Notes under the pieces: generated by a model
What the model saw: the letters and a program-made list of their open reading frames with translations, nothing else
Databases searched by the model: none
Told to the model about the DNA's origin: nothing
From: Colwellia maritima
GTDB taxonomy: Bacteria; Pseudomonadota; Gammaproteobacteria; Enterobacterales; Alteromonadaceae
NCBI RefSeq assembly: GCF_022669015.1
Contig: NZ_JAKKSL010000002.1
Coordinates: 372,001 to 436,000, forward strand
Reading direction: 5' to 3'
Length of the DNA stretch: 64,000 nucleotides
In this document: positions 1 through 9,856 of the stretch, one piece after another
Numbering within the stretch: position 1 is the stretch's first letter
How the letters are laid out: the number at the start of each line of letters is the position of its first letter
Translations under genes and position numbers: made by a program

Positions 1-323
1 ATTGCAGCTCTTTCAGATTCTGCACTTTGTTGAGCAGTACTGAGTAATAATTGCATGTTGTGATCGCGGGCTATTTTGTCTACTCCGCTAGCAAGAGAAG
101 CAAAAAATGGATCCGTTAAATCAGGTATAACCACGCCTATAGTGGTTGATTTTTGGGTTACTAAAGCTCTTGCATTAGCATTGGGGGTATAGCCAAGATC
201 AATCATCACTTGAGTGACTTTTTCTCTGGTTTTTTTGCCCACCTTAGGGCCATTATTTACCACCCTAGAAACGGTAGCTATTGATACTCCTGCAATGCGA
301 GCAACATCTTTAATAGTTGACAT
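1..323 (-). CDS. LacI/GalR-family transcriptional regulator (C-terminus beyond left edge)
   Basis: Reading leftward from an ATG at 321-323, the first 107 codons are open to the window edge. The protein starts MSTIKDVARIAGVSIATVSR, the classic LacI-family helix-turn-helix, followed by the hinge helix (YTPNANARALVTQKS) and the start of the periplasmic-binding-like sensor domain (IGVVIPDLTDPFF). It is divergent from galT, and two AAACGTTT palindromes lie in the intervening 160 bp, one just upstream of its own start. It is therefore probably an autoregulated repressor of the gal genes (inference). The effector-binding domain lies outside the window, so galactose specificity cannot be read from sequence. 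Confidence 0.93.
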   Translation of the reverse strand, partial: MSTIKDVARIAGVSIATVSRVVNNGPKVGKKTREKVTQVMIDLGYTPNANARALVTQKSTTIGVVIPDLTDPFFASLASGVDKIARDHNMQLLLSTAQQSAESERAA

Positions 324-325
324 AA

Positions 326-340
326 TGTAAACGTTTTATA
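326..340. promoter_or_regulatory. LacI/GalR-type operator, regulator-proximal
   Basis: A palindromic core AAACGTTT (329-336) lies immediately upstream of the LacI-family start codon at 323. Its flanks read TGT and TATA. The CG-centred palindrome is typical of LacI/GalR-family sites. It probably mediates autorepression. Confidence 0.6.
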
Positions 341-425
341 TTTAGTTGATAATTCATTATACCCTTTGTTTTAGCAATATAAAGATTATTTTATTAGAAA
401 TAAAAATATATATTGATTTAAAAAA

Positions 426-439
426 TGAAAACGTTTACC
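426..439. promoter_or_regulatory. LacI/GalR-type operator, galT-proximal
   Basis: A second AAACGTTT core (429-436) within TGAAAACGTTTACC lies 47 bp before the galT start. It is exactly 100 bp from the first core. That spacing would place both sites on a similar DNA face for looping by a tetramer or paired dimers (inference). Confidence 0.6.
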
Positions 440-482
440 CTTTTTGTATTGAAAATTATTTTAAATAACATTTGAGGTTTCT

Positions 483-1526
483 ATGGATACTATTTTTGAC
501 CCCACCGAGCATCCACATCGTCGATTTAACCCACTAATTGAAGAGTGGGTATTAGTGTCTCCGCATCGTGCTAAAAGGCCGTGGCAAGGGCAAGTAGAAA
601 CCATAGATGAAGATGAACGACCTAGTTATGATGAAACGTGTTTTTTATGTGCGGGAAATACACGAATTAATGGCGAAGTGAATGATAATTATGAAAAAAC
701 CTTTGTTTTTACTAATGATTTTGCTGCGTTAAAAACTGATACGCCAAAGGCTGAATCAAATGATCCGCTTTTTAAAATGGCAACAGAGCAAGGTGAGAGT
801 CGTGTTATTTGTTTTTCACCTGATCACAGTAAAACATTGCCACAACTGAGTGTTGATGAAATTGTTGAGGTGATTTCTACATGGCAGGCGCAATGCCAAG
901 AATTAGGTCAACATTATCAATGGGTTCAGGTTTTTGAAAACAAAGGTTCAATGATGGGCTGTTCAAACCCTCATCCTCACGGTCAAATTTGGTCTCAACA
1001 ACAATTACCGACGTTAGTGAGTAAAAAACAAAAAGCGTTATCGGCCTATTATCAAGCACATAGTAGTAACTTATTATTCGATTATGCTCAACGTGAAGCC
1101 GAACAAGGCGAACGTGTAGTTGTACAAAATGCCGATTGGTTAGTTGTTGTTCCTTATTGGGCGGGGTGGCCTTTTGAAACCTTATTAATTCCACGTTTTG
1201 CCATCTCGCGTATGACAGAGTTAACTTCTGAACAACAACGTTCATTGGCTGATGCTATTCAGCAAATTACCATACGGTATGACAATTTATTTAATTGTTC
1301 ATTTCCTTATTCAATGGGGCGGCATGGCGCACCTTATGATGGTGAAGAACACCCAGAATGGACATTACACGCAAGCTTCTTTCCGCCTTTATTGCGTTCA
1401 GCGACTGTGCGTAAATTTATGGTTGGTTATGAAATGATGGCAGAATCTCAACGTGATTTAACGCCAGAGCAAGCTGCTCAAAGGTTGCGAGATGTTTCTC
1501 CTATTCATTATAAGGAGTCAAAATAA
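483..1526 (+). CDS. galT: Galactose-1-phosphate uridylyltransferase
   Basis: Leloir-pathway enzyme that exchanges UMP between UDP-glucose and galactose-1-phosphate. The 347-residue length is normal for bacterial GalT. The active-site signature [11 protein letters not shown] is near residues 159-169 and holds the HxH-Q triad with the uridylylated histidine. A zinc-site-like CFLC pair is near residue 53. The ATG at 483 follows a GAGG ribosome-binding site at about 6 bp. The stop overlaps the galK start by one base (TAATG), so translation is probably coupled. It is the first gene of galT-galK-galE and lies downstream of two LacI-type operators. The gene is intact. Confidence 0.97.
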   Translation: MDTIFDPTEHPHRRFNPLIEEWVLVSPHRAKRPWQGQVETIDEDERPSYDETCFLCAGNTRINGEVNDNYEKTFVFTNDFAALKTDTPKAESNDPLFKMATEQGESRVICFSPDHSKTLPQLSVDEIVEVISTWQAQCQELGQHYQWVQVFENKGSMMGCSNPHPHGQIWSQQQLPTLVSKKQKALSAYYQAHSSNLLFDYAQREAEQGERVVVQNADWLVVVPYWAGWPFETLLIPRFAISRMTELTSEQQRSLADAIQQITIRYDNLFNCSFPYSMGRHGAPYDGEEHPEWTLHASFFPPLLRSATVRKFMVGYEMMAESQRDLTPEQAAQRLRDVSPIHYKESK

Positions 1527-2674
1527 TGGCCAGAACACAAATGATCACTGAATTATTTATTCAACATTACCATTGTCAGCCTGATCAAGTTTTTCATGCC
1601 CCTGGGCGTGTTAACTTAATCGGTGAGCATACTGATTATAATGATGGTTTTGTACTTCCCGCAGCTATCAATTTTGGTACAGATATCGCAGCCAAATTAC
1701 GTTCTGATCGTACTGTGAATGTGTTAGCTATAGATTGTAATGGCGAAACTAACAGCTTTAGTTTAGATGATCTTCAATTTAGTCAGCAGCACATGTGGGT
1801 AAATTATATTCGCGGTTCTATTGGGGTTTTATTAGCAACGTATCCAGAAATTAAGGGCGCAGATCTTGTCGTGTCAGGTAATGTACCACAGGGCACAGGA
1901 CTTAGTTCTTCAGCAAGTTTTGAAATGGTTGTGTTGAAAACGTTTGCGAGTTTAAACAAACTTCCACTTGATGGAGTTAAAGCTGCTTTAATGGGGCAAA
2001 AAGCTGAAAATGATTTTGTTGGCTGTAACTGCGGCATTATGGATCAGCTTGTTTCTGCTATGGGTAAAGCAGACCATGCCATGTTATTAGACTGCCGTAG
2101 CTTAGCATTTGAACATGCGCTTATTCCCCAAGGTATGTCATTAGTTATTGTTAATTCGAATGTTAAACGTGGTTTGGTTGACAGTGAGTACAATACTCGA
2201 CGTAAGCAGTGTGAAGCTGCAGCAAAACACTTTCAAAAACCTGCTTTGCGTGACGTTACTTTGATTGAATTAGAGAAAGAACAAGCTAATTTAGCGCCAG
2301 ACATTTATAAGCGTGCTAAACATATCATTACTGAAAATGCACGTACCACACAAGCGCTAGTAGCATTAAACGCTAATGATATGGAGACCATGAGTGATTT
2401 GATGGCAAAATCTCATCTTTCAATGAAAGATGATTTTGAAATAACAACGTCAGAATTAGATTTTTTGGTTGAAATTATCGACGTTACTCTGGGTAACCGT
2501 GGTGGTGTTCGTATGACAGGTGGCGGATTTGGTGGGTGTGTTGTTGCATTAACTCCTGATGATTTAATCGCAGAAGTACGCACTAGCATAGAAGAGCAAT
2601 ATCAAGCTAAAACAGGTTTACAGGCAGACATTTATGTTTGTGTTGCTGTGGATGGTGCTTTTAGTGTTAAATGA
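1526..2674 (+). CDS. galK: Galactokinase
   Basis: GHMP-family kinase that phosphorylates alpha-D-galactose at C1 with ATP. The galactokinase signature GRVNLIGEHTDYNDG is near residues 27-41. The GHMP phosphate-binding loop (GTGLSSSASFE) is near residue 123, and the C-terminal GGGFGGC motif is near residue 331. At 382 residues it matches E. coli GalK in length. The start codon shares a base with the galT stop, and galE follows after 20 bp. The gene is intact. Confidence 0.97.
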   Translation: MARTQMITELFIQHYHCQPDQVFHAPGRVNLIGEHTDYNDGFVLPAAINFGTDIAAKLRSDRTVNVLAIDCNGETNSFSLDDLQFSQQHMWVNYIRGSIGVLLATYPEIKGADLVVSGNVPQGTGLSSSASFEMVVLKTFASLNKLPLDGVKAALMGQKAENDFVGCNCGIMDQLVSAMGKADHAMLLDCRSLAFEHALIPQGMSLVIVNSNVKRGLVDSEYNTRRKQCEAAAKHFQKPALRDVTLIELEKEQANLAPDIYKRAKHIITENARTTQALVALNANDMETMSDLMAKSHLSMKDDFEITTSELDFLVEIIDVTLGNRGGVRMTGGGFGGCVVALTPDDLIAEVRTSIEEQYQAKTGLQADIYVCVAVDGAFSVK

Positions 2675-2694
2675 CTAATGTCTAAGGTTATAAA

Positions 2695-3717
2695 ATGAAA
2701 ATTTTAGTTACAGGTGGTCTTGGTTATATAGGCTCACACACCGTATTAAGTCTGCTTGAAAATAATTTTCAGGTAGTAGTGTTTGATAATTTAGTTAATT
2801 CCAGTGAGGAATCTTTAAACCGTGTTATGAAACTGACAGGGAAAACAGTCACGTTTATTGAAGGGGATATAAGAGACGCTTCGGCACTCGATAAAGTGTT
2901 TGAACAGCATGATATTGCCTGTGTTATTCACTTTGCTGCATTAAAAGCGGTTGGTGAATCCAGTAATATTCCTCTTAGTTATTATCAAAATAATGTATTT
3001 GGAGCACTTAACTTATTAGAAGTCATGGCAAAACATCAAGTACATAATTTTATCTTTAGTTCATCGGCAACGGTCTATGGCGAAGAAAACGAAATACCCT
3101 ATGTAGAAACCATGAAACTAGGCACACCTTCAAGTCCTTATGGTGCAAGTAAAGTGATGGTTGAGCGTATTATGGCAGATTACGCCATTGCAGATCCCGA
3201 ATTTAGAGGTGTTTCGTTACGTTACTTTAACCCCATTGGTGCACACCAAAGTGGTGAAATAGGTGAAGATCCAAGTGGTATTCCTAATAATTTACTACCT
3301 TTTTTGGCACAAGTCGCTGTTGGTAAACGAGATAAATTGAACGTATTTGGTGATGATTATCCAACCAAAGATGGTAGTTGTGAGCGAGATTATTTACATG
3401 TGATGGATTTAGCCGAAGGTCATGTTTGTGCTTTAAATTGGTTAAATGATCATTCTAATTTTAACGGGGTTGAAGCATTTAATTTAGGCACTGGGAATGG
3501 CACGTCAGTTTTTGCAATAATAAAAGCATTTGAGCAGGCCACCGCCATAAAAATACCGTTTGAAGTAACCCCAAGAAGAGCTGGTGATCTACCTGCTTTT
3601 TGGGCAGATGCACATAAAGCGACAACACAACTTAATTGGCAAGCAACCCGAAGTTTAGAAACTATGATGGTGGATACTTGGCACTGGCAATCTAAAAATC
3701 CTAACGGTTATCTTTAA
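2695..3717 (+). CDS. galE: UDP-glucose 4-epimerase
   Basis: NAD-dependent epimerase that interconverts UDP-galactose and UDP-glucose, closing the Leloir pathway. It is an extended SDR with the Rossmann motif GGLGYIGSHT at residues 7-16, the SSSATVYG serine region, and the catalytic Tyr149 and Lys153 in YGASK. The 340-residue length fits the family. It is the last gene of the gal operon, with a terminator immediately after the stop. No galM and no galactose transporter are in the window. The gene is intact. Confidence 0.96.
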   Translation: MKILVTGGLGYIGSHTVLSLLENNFQVVVFDNLVNSSEESLNRVMKLTGKTVTFIEGDIRDASALDKVFEQHDIACVIHFAALKAVGESSNIPLSYYQNNVFGALNLLEVMAKHQVHNFIFSSSATVYGEENEIPYVETMKLGTPSSPYGASKVMVERIMADYAIADPEFRGVSLRYFNPIGAHQSGEIGEDPSGIPNNLLPFLAQVAVGKRDKLNVFGDDYPTKDGSCERDYLHVMDLAEGHVCALNWLNDHSNFNGVEAFNLGTGNGTSVFAIIKAFEQATAIKIPFEVTPRRAGDLPAFWADAHKATTQLNWQATRSLETMMVDTWHWQSKNPNGYL

Positions 3718-3723
3718 TCATCT

Positions 3724-3777
3724 TTAATTGCTCAATACCCTATCAATATTGGGCAATTAACTTTGTTTTCTTTTTTC
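3724..3777 (+). terminator. Intrinsic terminator after galE
   Basis: An inverted repeat pairs TTAATTGCTCAATA (3724-3737) with TATTGGGCAATTAA (3747-3760). It is a 14-bp stem with one G-U pair around a short loop, followed by a T-rich tract. It lies 7 bp past the galE stop. Confidence 0.8.
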
Positions 3778-3787
3778 AAAATTTACA

Positions 3788-3960
3788 ATAATGCCAATCT
3801 CACTAACTATGCGACCATTTCTACTTGCCAAAATCATCAACTACTTCGTTATTTATTTCATAATTAGAACAACTCGTTATTGAAATAGATGCTTTGTATT
3901 TGGCAATTTTTTCTATGTATAAAATAGATCACTTTATTAATGAAACTAATGGTATAAGAG
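3788..3960 (+). repeat. MITE-like intergenic repeat A, copy 1
   Basis: A non-coding element of about 170 bp fills most of the gap between galE and the next gene. Its reverse complement recurs at about 41628-41790 with long matching blocks, such as CACTAACTATG, CATTTCTACTT, CCAAAATCA and TTGTATTTGGCAATTTTTT. Left and right ends are imperfectly inverted (TGCCAATCTCACTAA against TACCATTAGTTTCATTAA). There is no ORF. It resembles a miniature inverted-repeat element mobilised in trans (inference). Confidence 0.7.
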
Positions 3961-4118
3961 GTAAGTATAGACGTTTAATGGCGGATACTTGCCTCTTTAG
4001 TTATTTTATGAGGACACAATGTTTAGTGTTATAGAAACGGGCTATTTATTACTTTATCATTTAAAATGGTGATACACAGACGCCTTCATATTACCCTACA
4101 GCTTAATACGGATTTTTC

Positions 4119-4875
4119 ATGATTACTGATCTCTTTTTTTATCTTTGCGCAATTCCTGCGGTATTGTTGTGTGGCATGAGTAAAGGGGGCTTTGGCGGAG
4201 GCATATCAATTCTAGCTATTCCCTTGATGGTCATAGCAATACCTCCGGTTCAAGCAGCAGCTATTTTACTACCAATTTTAATCGCAATGGATATGTTTGC
4301 GCTACGTAATTTTCGCAGCCAATGTAGTATAGAAAACCTTAAGATTATTCTACCAGGCGCTATCATCGGTATTTTGATCGGAACCTTTACTTTTAGTTAT
4401 CTTTCAGCAGATATGATTCGTATTATGATCGGCGCTATTGCCCTAGTTTTTACTCTAAACCATTGGTTTAAAAAACGAGTGACGCAAGGGAGCAAGCTGA
4501 ATAAAATCAAAGGCATCTTTTGGAGTGCTATCGCCGGTTTTACTAGCTTTGGTGTTCATGCCGGTGGCCCCCCTATTAGTATTTATCTACTCCCTCAAAA
4601 CTTGGATAAAAAAAATACTAATGGGTACATTTGCTTGGTTTTTTACCGTGGTTAATGTGGTTAAATTGATCCCATACACTTGGCTAGGTGCATTTGATGA
4701 TACCAATATTGCCACGTCACTAATTTTGATGCCTTTAGCGCCTGTTGGTGTAGCGTTAGGCTATTTTTTACTAAATAAGGTGAGTGTTACTATGATTTAT
4801 CGCATTAGTTATTTTTTCTTATTTCTGGCGGGGGTTAGTTTGCTTTATAAGGGGGGTGTAGGACTTTTGACATAA
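4119..4875 (+). CDS. TauE/SafE-family permease (frameshifted)
   Basis: Membrane protein of the sulfite exporter TauE/SafE (COG0730) family. The first frame (from 4119) opens with the family hallmark GMSKGGFGGG near residue 20 and continues through several hydrophobic segments to IYLLPQNLDKK. The second frame picks up as MGTFAWFFTVVNVVKLIPY and ends LYKGGVGLL. The break lies in the A-run around 4607-4617, so one missing base explains it. The restored protein is about 250 residues with roughly eight membrane segments, normal for the family. The substrate cannot be assigned. It stands alone between the intergenic repeat and a peroxiredoxin gene. Confidence 0.88.
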
Positions 4876-4995
4876 AATTTTACTAAAATGTTTGGTATAG
4901 CAGGGCATTGGTATGATTTTTAAAAGGTAAATTCAGTTAAATAAGGTATATTAAAAGTAAGAGTTAAATTTATATTATGTTTAAAGGTAATTTAT

Positions 4996-5531
4996 ATGAA
5001 ACACAGGTTCAAAATAGTCGCTATTCTATTTTCTCTATTCACGAGTTTTAGTTTATACGCCACTGACCTAAAGGTTGGTGAACGGCGCCAGACTTTAATT
5101 TACAAGCCACGACAGGTGATTTTTATCAGTTAAGTGATTACAAAGGGAAACAAGTTGTTGTTTTAGCTTGGTATCCTATGGCTAATACGCGCGGTTGTAC
5201 GTTTGAGTGTAAATCACTCGTTGAGAAAGGGCACTTAATAAGAGAGTACAACGCAAGCTATTTTATGGCCAGTGTTGACCCCCTTGATGATAATCGAGAT
5301 TTTGCTAAAAAAACAGGCGCAGATTTTCCGATGCTTAGTGATCCCACCAAAGAAACGGCGAAAGCATACGATGTGTTGAATTTTGTGCGTGTTGCGAGCC
5401 GTGTGACTTTTTATATTTCAAAAGAAGGTAAGATATTGAAAATTGATGATGATATCAACCCGAAAACGGCAGCAGAAGATATCGCTAACAATTTAAAAGC
5501 GTTAAATGTTGAGTTAGCGCGGGTAAAATAA
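4996..5531 (+). CDS. Peroxiredoxin, AhpC/TSA (Bcp-like), exported (frameshifted)
   Basis: Thiol peroxidase fold. An ATG at 4996 gives a signal peptide (MKHRFKIVAILFSLFTSF...). One base is missing near 5083. After correction the reading is VGERAPDFNLQA, joining the downstream frame LSDYKGKQVVVLAWYPMA. The peroxidatic Cys is in TRGCTFECKS, with a second Cys four residues on, as in Bcp/PrxQ proteins. The usual TPGC is TRGC here. The signal peptide implies periplasmic action. Its 3' end faces the DUF938 gene. Confidence 0.88.
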
Positions 5532-5535
5532 ATAC

Positions 5536-6137
5536 TTATATTTTTGTAAAAACCAGAAGACGATTATTGGCGGCATAGCATGATCGTCAACTAAATTAAG
5601 CCCCGCAGCATTGGCTAGTGATATAATATCTTCAATATTACGAATCCCGCTCTGACTATCCCTATCTTTAAGCCATAAATCAAAATTAGCATTGCTGTCG
5701 CTAGTGAACTTACCATGATAATTAAACGGGCCATATATACAAACCGTAGCCGATGACGTTAAATTATCTTTTATCGCCTCAAAAAATTTAACCACTAACG
5801 GCCGGCTAATAATATGCAGTGTATTGGCAGTGTATAAACCATCAAGGGGGAAGTTTTCTTGAGGAATATGCCACGGTTTATTTAAATCAATAACAATTGG
5901 TCTGAGAACATTAGGGCAGGCTGCTTCATCTAACCATAAGTTAATACCTTGATGGTTTTCTAATAAATCACTGGTTTGCCATATTAGGTTAGGTAGATGC
6001 TCACCAAAATAACTGGCGTGTTGCCCCGTACCTGATCCAATCTCCAGTACCTGTTTTTTGTTGGCAAAAATACCGGCTAAATGTTTTAAAATTGGACGTT
6101 TATTATTTTCACATGCTTGCGAGAAAGGTTTATTCAT
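5536..6137 (-). CDS. DUF938 SAM-dependent methyltransferase-like protein (frameshifted near C-terminus)
   Basis: Matches the DUF938 family: SAM-binding glycine motif LEIGSGTGQHASYF near residue 33, DLL acidic strand end, and ANTLHIIS. The raw frame runs to 5514 with an odd tail (PPIIVFWFLQKYKYLF). A one-base correction near 5568 gives the family-like ending NNRLLVFTKI and a stop at 5536-5538, which removes an apparent overlap with the peroxiredoxin gene. The start overlaps the stop of the upstream FemAB-like gene by one base (TAATG). The substrate is unknown. Confidence 0.85.
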
Positions 6138-7282
6138 TATTTTTTCTTATGTGGTTGAGTGTTGCTTTTGAAAGGTAATAACTGCTGACATTGTTGTTGA
6201 TAAGTTAACATATGTATTTGCTCTTGTTGACAAAAGTTTTTAATCGCTTCTTTAAAGTCGGGGTGTTTGATCCAATGATATGAATGCGTTAAAACGGGTT
6301 CGAATCCTCGTTTTATTTTATGTTCCCCTTGGGTGCCAGGATTAAATGTATTTATCTTATTTTTGATACAGAACTCTATACCTAGATAATAACAAAGTTC
6401 GAAATGTAAGTTACTATACGCTTTAGTACAGCCCCAGTAACGCCCATAAAGATGTGAGTTGTTATACAAAAACAAAGCACAGGCAACATCTTCTTGAGCA
6501 TCATTAGCAATGATTAATAAAATATTTTCTGGCATGTTATTAAATATCTGTTTAAAAAAATCGTAGCTTAAATGAGGTTGATGACCACGTTTTAAATAGG
6601 TAAGTTGGTAGGTTAAATAAAAAAAATCTATATCTTTAGGGGTTACTTCATTGCCTTTTAATTGGCGAGTTTTTATCCCTTGTTGACTGATTGAAAGCCT
6701 TTCTTTTTTAGTGCTTTTTCGCTTACGCGAGGTAAAACTATGTAGAAAATCGTCGAATGATTGGTAATTACGATTAAACCAGTGAAATTGCACGGTGTTA
6801 CGTTGATAAACATCATCAGGTAAAACAGACTTTATTTCATCGCAGAATAAAATATGCCGACTATTAATCTCTTCTTGTTGGCAATGTGTAATTAAGGAGG
6901 TAAATAAATCTTTAATTTGCAGTGTTGAAGAGAAAACCTTATCACTACAAATTGGTGTAAATGGAATGGTAGCAACTAATTTAGGGTAATAATTAATATT
7001 GTAGCGCTGAAAAGCATCAGCCCAATCCCAGTCAAAAACATATTCGCCCCAAGAATGACTTTTTAAATACAATGGCATAAAGGCCATTATTTCTTCATTT
7101 ACAGACGCGACCAGATGGTGAGGTTCCCATCCTTGCTTAATACTCACGGACTGGCTTTCTTCAAGCGCGCTAAAAAAATCATAAAAAAGGAAAGGACAAG
7201 TTGATTGGTTTACATTTTGCCAATCGGTAACTGATACTTGGTTAATACTACGTAAATAATCAATTTTTATTTGGGCATTCAA
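6137..7282 (-). CDS. FemAB-like protein (COG3146/DUF482, GNAT-fold)
   Basis: 381 residues resembling the FemAB-like DUF482 family: N-terminal WQNVNQSTCPFLFYDFFSALEES, a central basic HSFTSRKRKSTKKER, and the C-terminal HLYGRYWGC and NPGTQGEHKIKRGFEP motifs. Family members are predicted acyl- or aminoacyltransferases of uncharacterised substrate. No signal peptide is seen, so it is probably cytoplasmic. It is upstream of and translationally coupled to the DUF938 gene (one-base overlap). The gene is intact. Confidence 0.87.
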   Translation of the reverse strand: MNAQIKIDYLRSINQVSVTDWQNVNQSTCPFLFYDFFSALEESQSVSIKQGWEPHHLVASVNEEIMAFMPLYLKSHSWGEYVFDWDWADAFQRYNINYYPKLVATIPFTPICSDKVFSSTLQIKDLFTSLITHCQQEEINSRHILFCDEIKSVLPDDVYQRNTVQFHWFNRNYQSFDDFLHSFTSRKRKSTKKERLSISQQGIKTRQLKGNEVTPKDIDFFYLTYQLTYLKRGHQPHLSYDFFKQIFNNMPENILLIIANDAQEDVACALFLYNNSHLYGRYWGCTKAYSNLHFELCYYLGIEFCIKNKINTFNPGTQGEHKIKRGFEPVLTHSYHWIKHPDFKEAIKNFCQQEQIHMLTYQQQCQQLLPFKSNTQPHKKK

Positions 7283-7443
7283 TCGTACTTTCCCATGCTT
7301 TTGCGTAAAGTGTTTATTTTATTGCAATATGGGTAAATTAGGTTAACTATTTTGTTAAGTATTGTTTCGTTAAGTATTGTTTCGTTAAGTCTTAATTCGC
7401 CAAGCAGCATTTAAACTTAGGATTTTTAGGTTTAAGCCCGTCA

Positions 7444-7812
7444 ATGAATCAAACGATTAGAACTCAAGATACTGAATCGGCTGCTGTAACTGCTTTAGGC
7501 TTATTTTATCATAGAGACGATGCAGTAAAATTGGCAGAGATGTTAAATACAGATAGCGGCCAAATAAATGGTGTGCAGGTTTTAGATGTTGATATGGTAA
7601 ATGCAGCATTACAACGTGATAGTAGTGATCGTGGTTTAGCAACAGATTCTTCTGAGAGTACGCCAACCAGTATGTATAATAATGGTTTTTGGGCTTATGA
7701 CCTAAGCGCGTCATCTGTCATGGATAACTGTAGTTCAGAAACTTGGATTCCTTATATGTCTGGCTATGGTGGTATTGGTATTCTTATGTTACAGGCCAAG
7801 TATTTCTTTTAA
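7444..7812 (+). pseudogene. C-terminal remnant of a beta-lactamase-family serine hydrolase
   Basis: The 122 residues align with the last third of the serine hydrolase encoded at 19216-20970. The fragment has NNGFWAYDLSASSVMDNC...YMSGYGGIGILML, and the full gene has DNGFWRLHIGAITDMSAC...MLSGFGGHTSLIL. The preceding DDAVKLAEMLN region matches the regulator-helix part of that family. The SxxK nucleophile domain is absent, and no matching sequence was recognised upstream to 7283. The tail QAKYFF probably follows a frameshift. It looks like the broken end of a paralogue, sitting 29 bp before the MocR gene. Confidence 0.65.
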
Positions 7813-7841
7813 ATTGGTAAAAAAAGGGTTTAAATAACAAA

Positions 7842-9729
7842 ATGATTAGTCGATTAATACATATCAATCATAAAGCTGAGGAAAGTTTACAAAGCCAAAT
7901 TCGTACGAAAATGGTGGAAGGTATTCTTGTTGGCTCTTTTCCTTCTAATAGTAAACTCCCTTCATCTCGTAAGCTTGCAAAACAACTTAATGTTTCGAGA
8001 AATACTATTGTTTTAGTGTATCAAGCTTTAATTGACGAAGGTTATTTAATTTCAAAAGAACGAAGTGGCATTTTTGTTAGTAATGATATCCATAAAGGTT
8101 ATGTCACTATTACTCCCAAACTGTCAGAATTAGAGAGTGAAAACTATAATCAAAAAACGAAATCAGTTAGCACTGTCCGCGCTAATAACCCACGAAGAAA
8201 CAATTACAAATTTAAAGGTGCCTTATTAACTACCAGTGAAACCTCTTGTCCCGTAAATTGGAGGCGATATAGTTTTCCTTTTATTGACGGTAAATTTGAC
8301 TCGTCACTTTACCCAATTAAGGAATGGCGTGATGTAAACAATCGCGCTAATGCCAGTGGTGAAATTTATCAATGGTCTGAATTGCAAGGTTTGCAAGATG
8401 ACCCTATGTTGCTTGACGAAATCAGAAGTAAGATTTTACCTCGTCGAGGTATTCAAGCAAGTAGAGAAGAAATATTAATCACGGTTGGTACACAACAAGC
8501 GTTACATTTAATCAGCAAACTGTTTGTTGATGATTCTGTCACGGTAGCAGTGGAAGAGCCAGGTTACCCTGAAATGAGGGAGTTATTATTACAACAAGGG
8601 GCTAAGTTGGTTTATCAAGAAATTGACGATAAAGGAGTAGTAGTGGATGACAAACTCAATGACTGCGACATTATTTACACAACACCAAGCCATCAAACAC
8701 CTACCAGTATTACTATGTCAATGGAACGGCGTGATCAATTACTTAAAAAAGCCCAAGAACATGACTTTTTAATTATTGAAGACGATTTCGAATTTGAGAG
8801 TAATTTTTTGGGGCACCCTCATCCAAAGACTCCGTAGTTTAGATAAGAATAATCGTGTAGTTTACATTTCTTGTTTATCAAAAGTATTAGCTTCTGGCGT
8901 ACAAATAGCATTTATTGTTGCGGATAGGACGGTTGTAATTGAACTTAAAAAACTACGGAAAATGGTAATGCGTAATCCACCTTTGTCAAATCAACGGGCT
9001 GTTGCTTATTTTTTATCTTTAGGCTATTACGATGCGTTTATGATGCATTTGCATAAAGTGTTTTTTGAGCGTTGGTTGGAGTTAAGAGAAGCCTTAAACA
9101 TTTACTTGCCTAATTGTATCGATACTGGGCCTATTCAAGGGGGGACTGCGTATTGGATTACAGGGCCTAAGGAACTTGATGGTGATTATTTGCGAGAAAA
9201 AGCAGCTGAAATAGGTATTTTAATAGAGCCAGTTAAGCGTTATTTTGCCAGTTCAGCCTATCCTGAAAACTGCTTCCGTATGGGGATTACTAGTATTCCC
9301 ACCGATAAAATTCGATCAGGGGTTAGTAAACTTGCTGAGTTGATTCACCAATTGATCGCTGAATTTGAAGAAAAGTTATCTGATGCCAAAGGTCATTTAT
9401 TAACCCATTATTCACTAAAAAAAATATTATCAGGTGCTGTTTTGGAGTGTCAGATGGTTTATGGCGTTCCCTGCATTATAGAACTCTTAAATGACGGTAC
9501 TATGGTGGGGCAAACAGGAGGAAAGAATAGTGAATCTGATATTGGTCGATGGTGGGTAGACGGGGATATTTATTATCGCCAGTGGAATTTATGGGGCTAT
9601 GGTGAAGTGAAAGGCTTTTATGTCATTATGGACGGTAATGAAATGAAATGGTTTGATCAAAATTACTGCTTTGTTCGTCAGTTAGATTATCTTAACCGTT
9701 CCCCCTCGCTTATGGCACAAAAAAAATGA
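7842..9729 (+). CDS. MocR-type GntR/aminotransferase-fold regulator with extra C-terminal domain (frameshifted)
   Basis: The N-terminal GntR winged helix (residues ~10-80: SNSKLPSSRKLAKQLNVSRNTI) is joined to an aminotransferase class I-like domain (VGTQQALHLIS, EEPGYPEMRELL, IYTTPSHQTPTS, IIEDDFEFE). Such proteins sense PLP adducts or amino-acid-like ligands. The reading frame breaks near 8810, and the second frame continues as VVYISCLSKVLASGVQIAFIV with the PLP lysine region. Restored length is about 628 residues, some 130-140 longer than usual MocR proteins. The extra C-terminus (from about 9400) includes GRWWVDGD and a following tryptophan/tyrosine-rich stretch, and I do not recognise it. 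It probably controls the nitrilase, TonB receptor and serine hydrolase through paired CTGG sites. Confidence 0.9.
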
Positions 9730-9748
9730 TGTTATACCTTATTCAAAT

Positions 9749-9781
9749 CTGGACCCACAACCAGTAGTCATCTGGCACTAT
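9749..9781 (+). promoter_or_regulatory. Putative MocR operator, nitrilase promoter
   Basis: Direct half-sites CTGGACC (9749-9755) and CTGGCAC (9772-9778, then TAT) have their starts 23 bp apart. The pair lies about 80-108 bp upstream of the nitrilase start. The same pair and spacing recur at 10712 and, on the minus strand, at 21075-21104. Known MocR proteins such as TauR bind CTGGAC-type direct repeats. Assignment to the adjacent regulator is inference. Confidence 0.6.
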
Positions 9782-9856
9782 CGTTTTATCAATTAAACTT
9801 AGTACAGTAGATTTAACTTAAATTAGCTTCATAAATATGACATTGAGAATTACTTA

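Noticed and set aside
4021..4074. Short ORF (MFSVIETGYLL...) after MITE copy 1
   Set aside because: Only about 17 codons, with no features. Probably chance.
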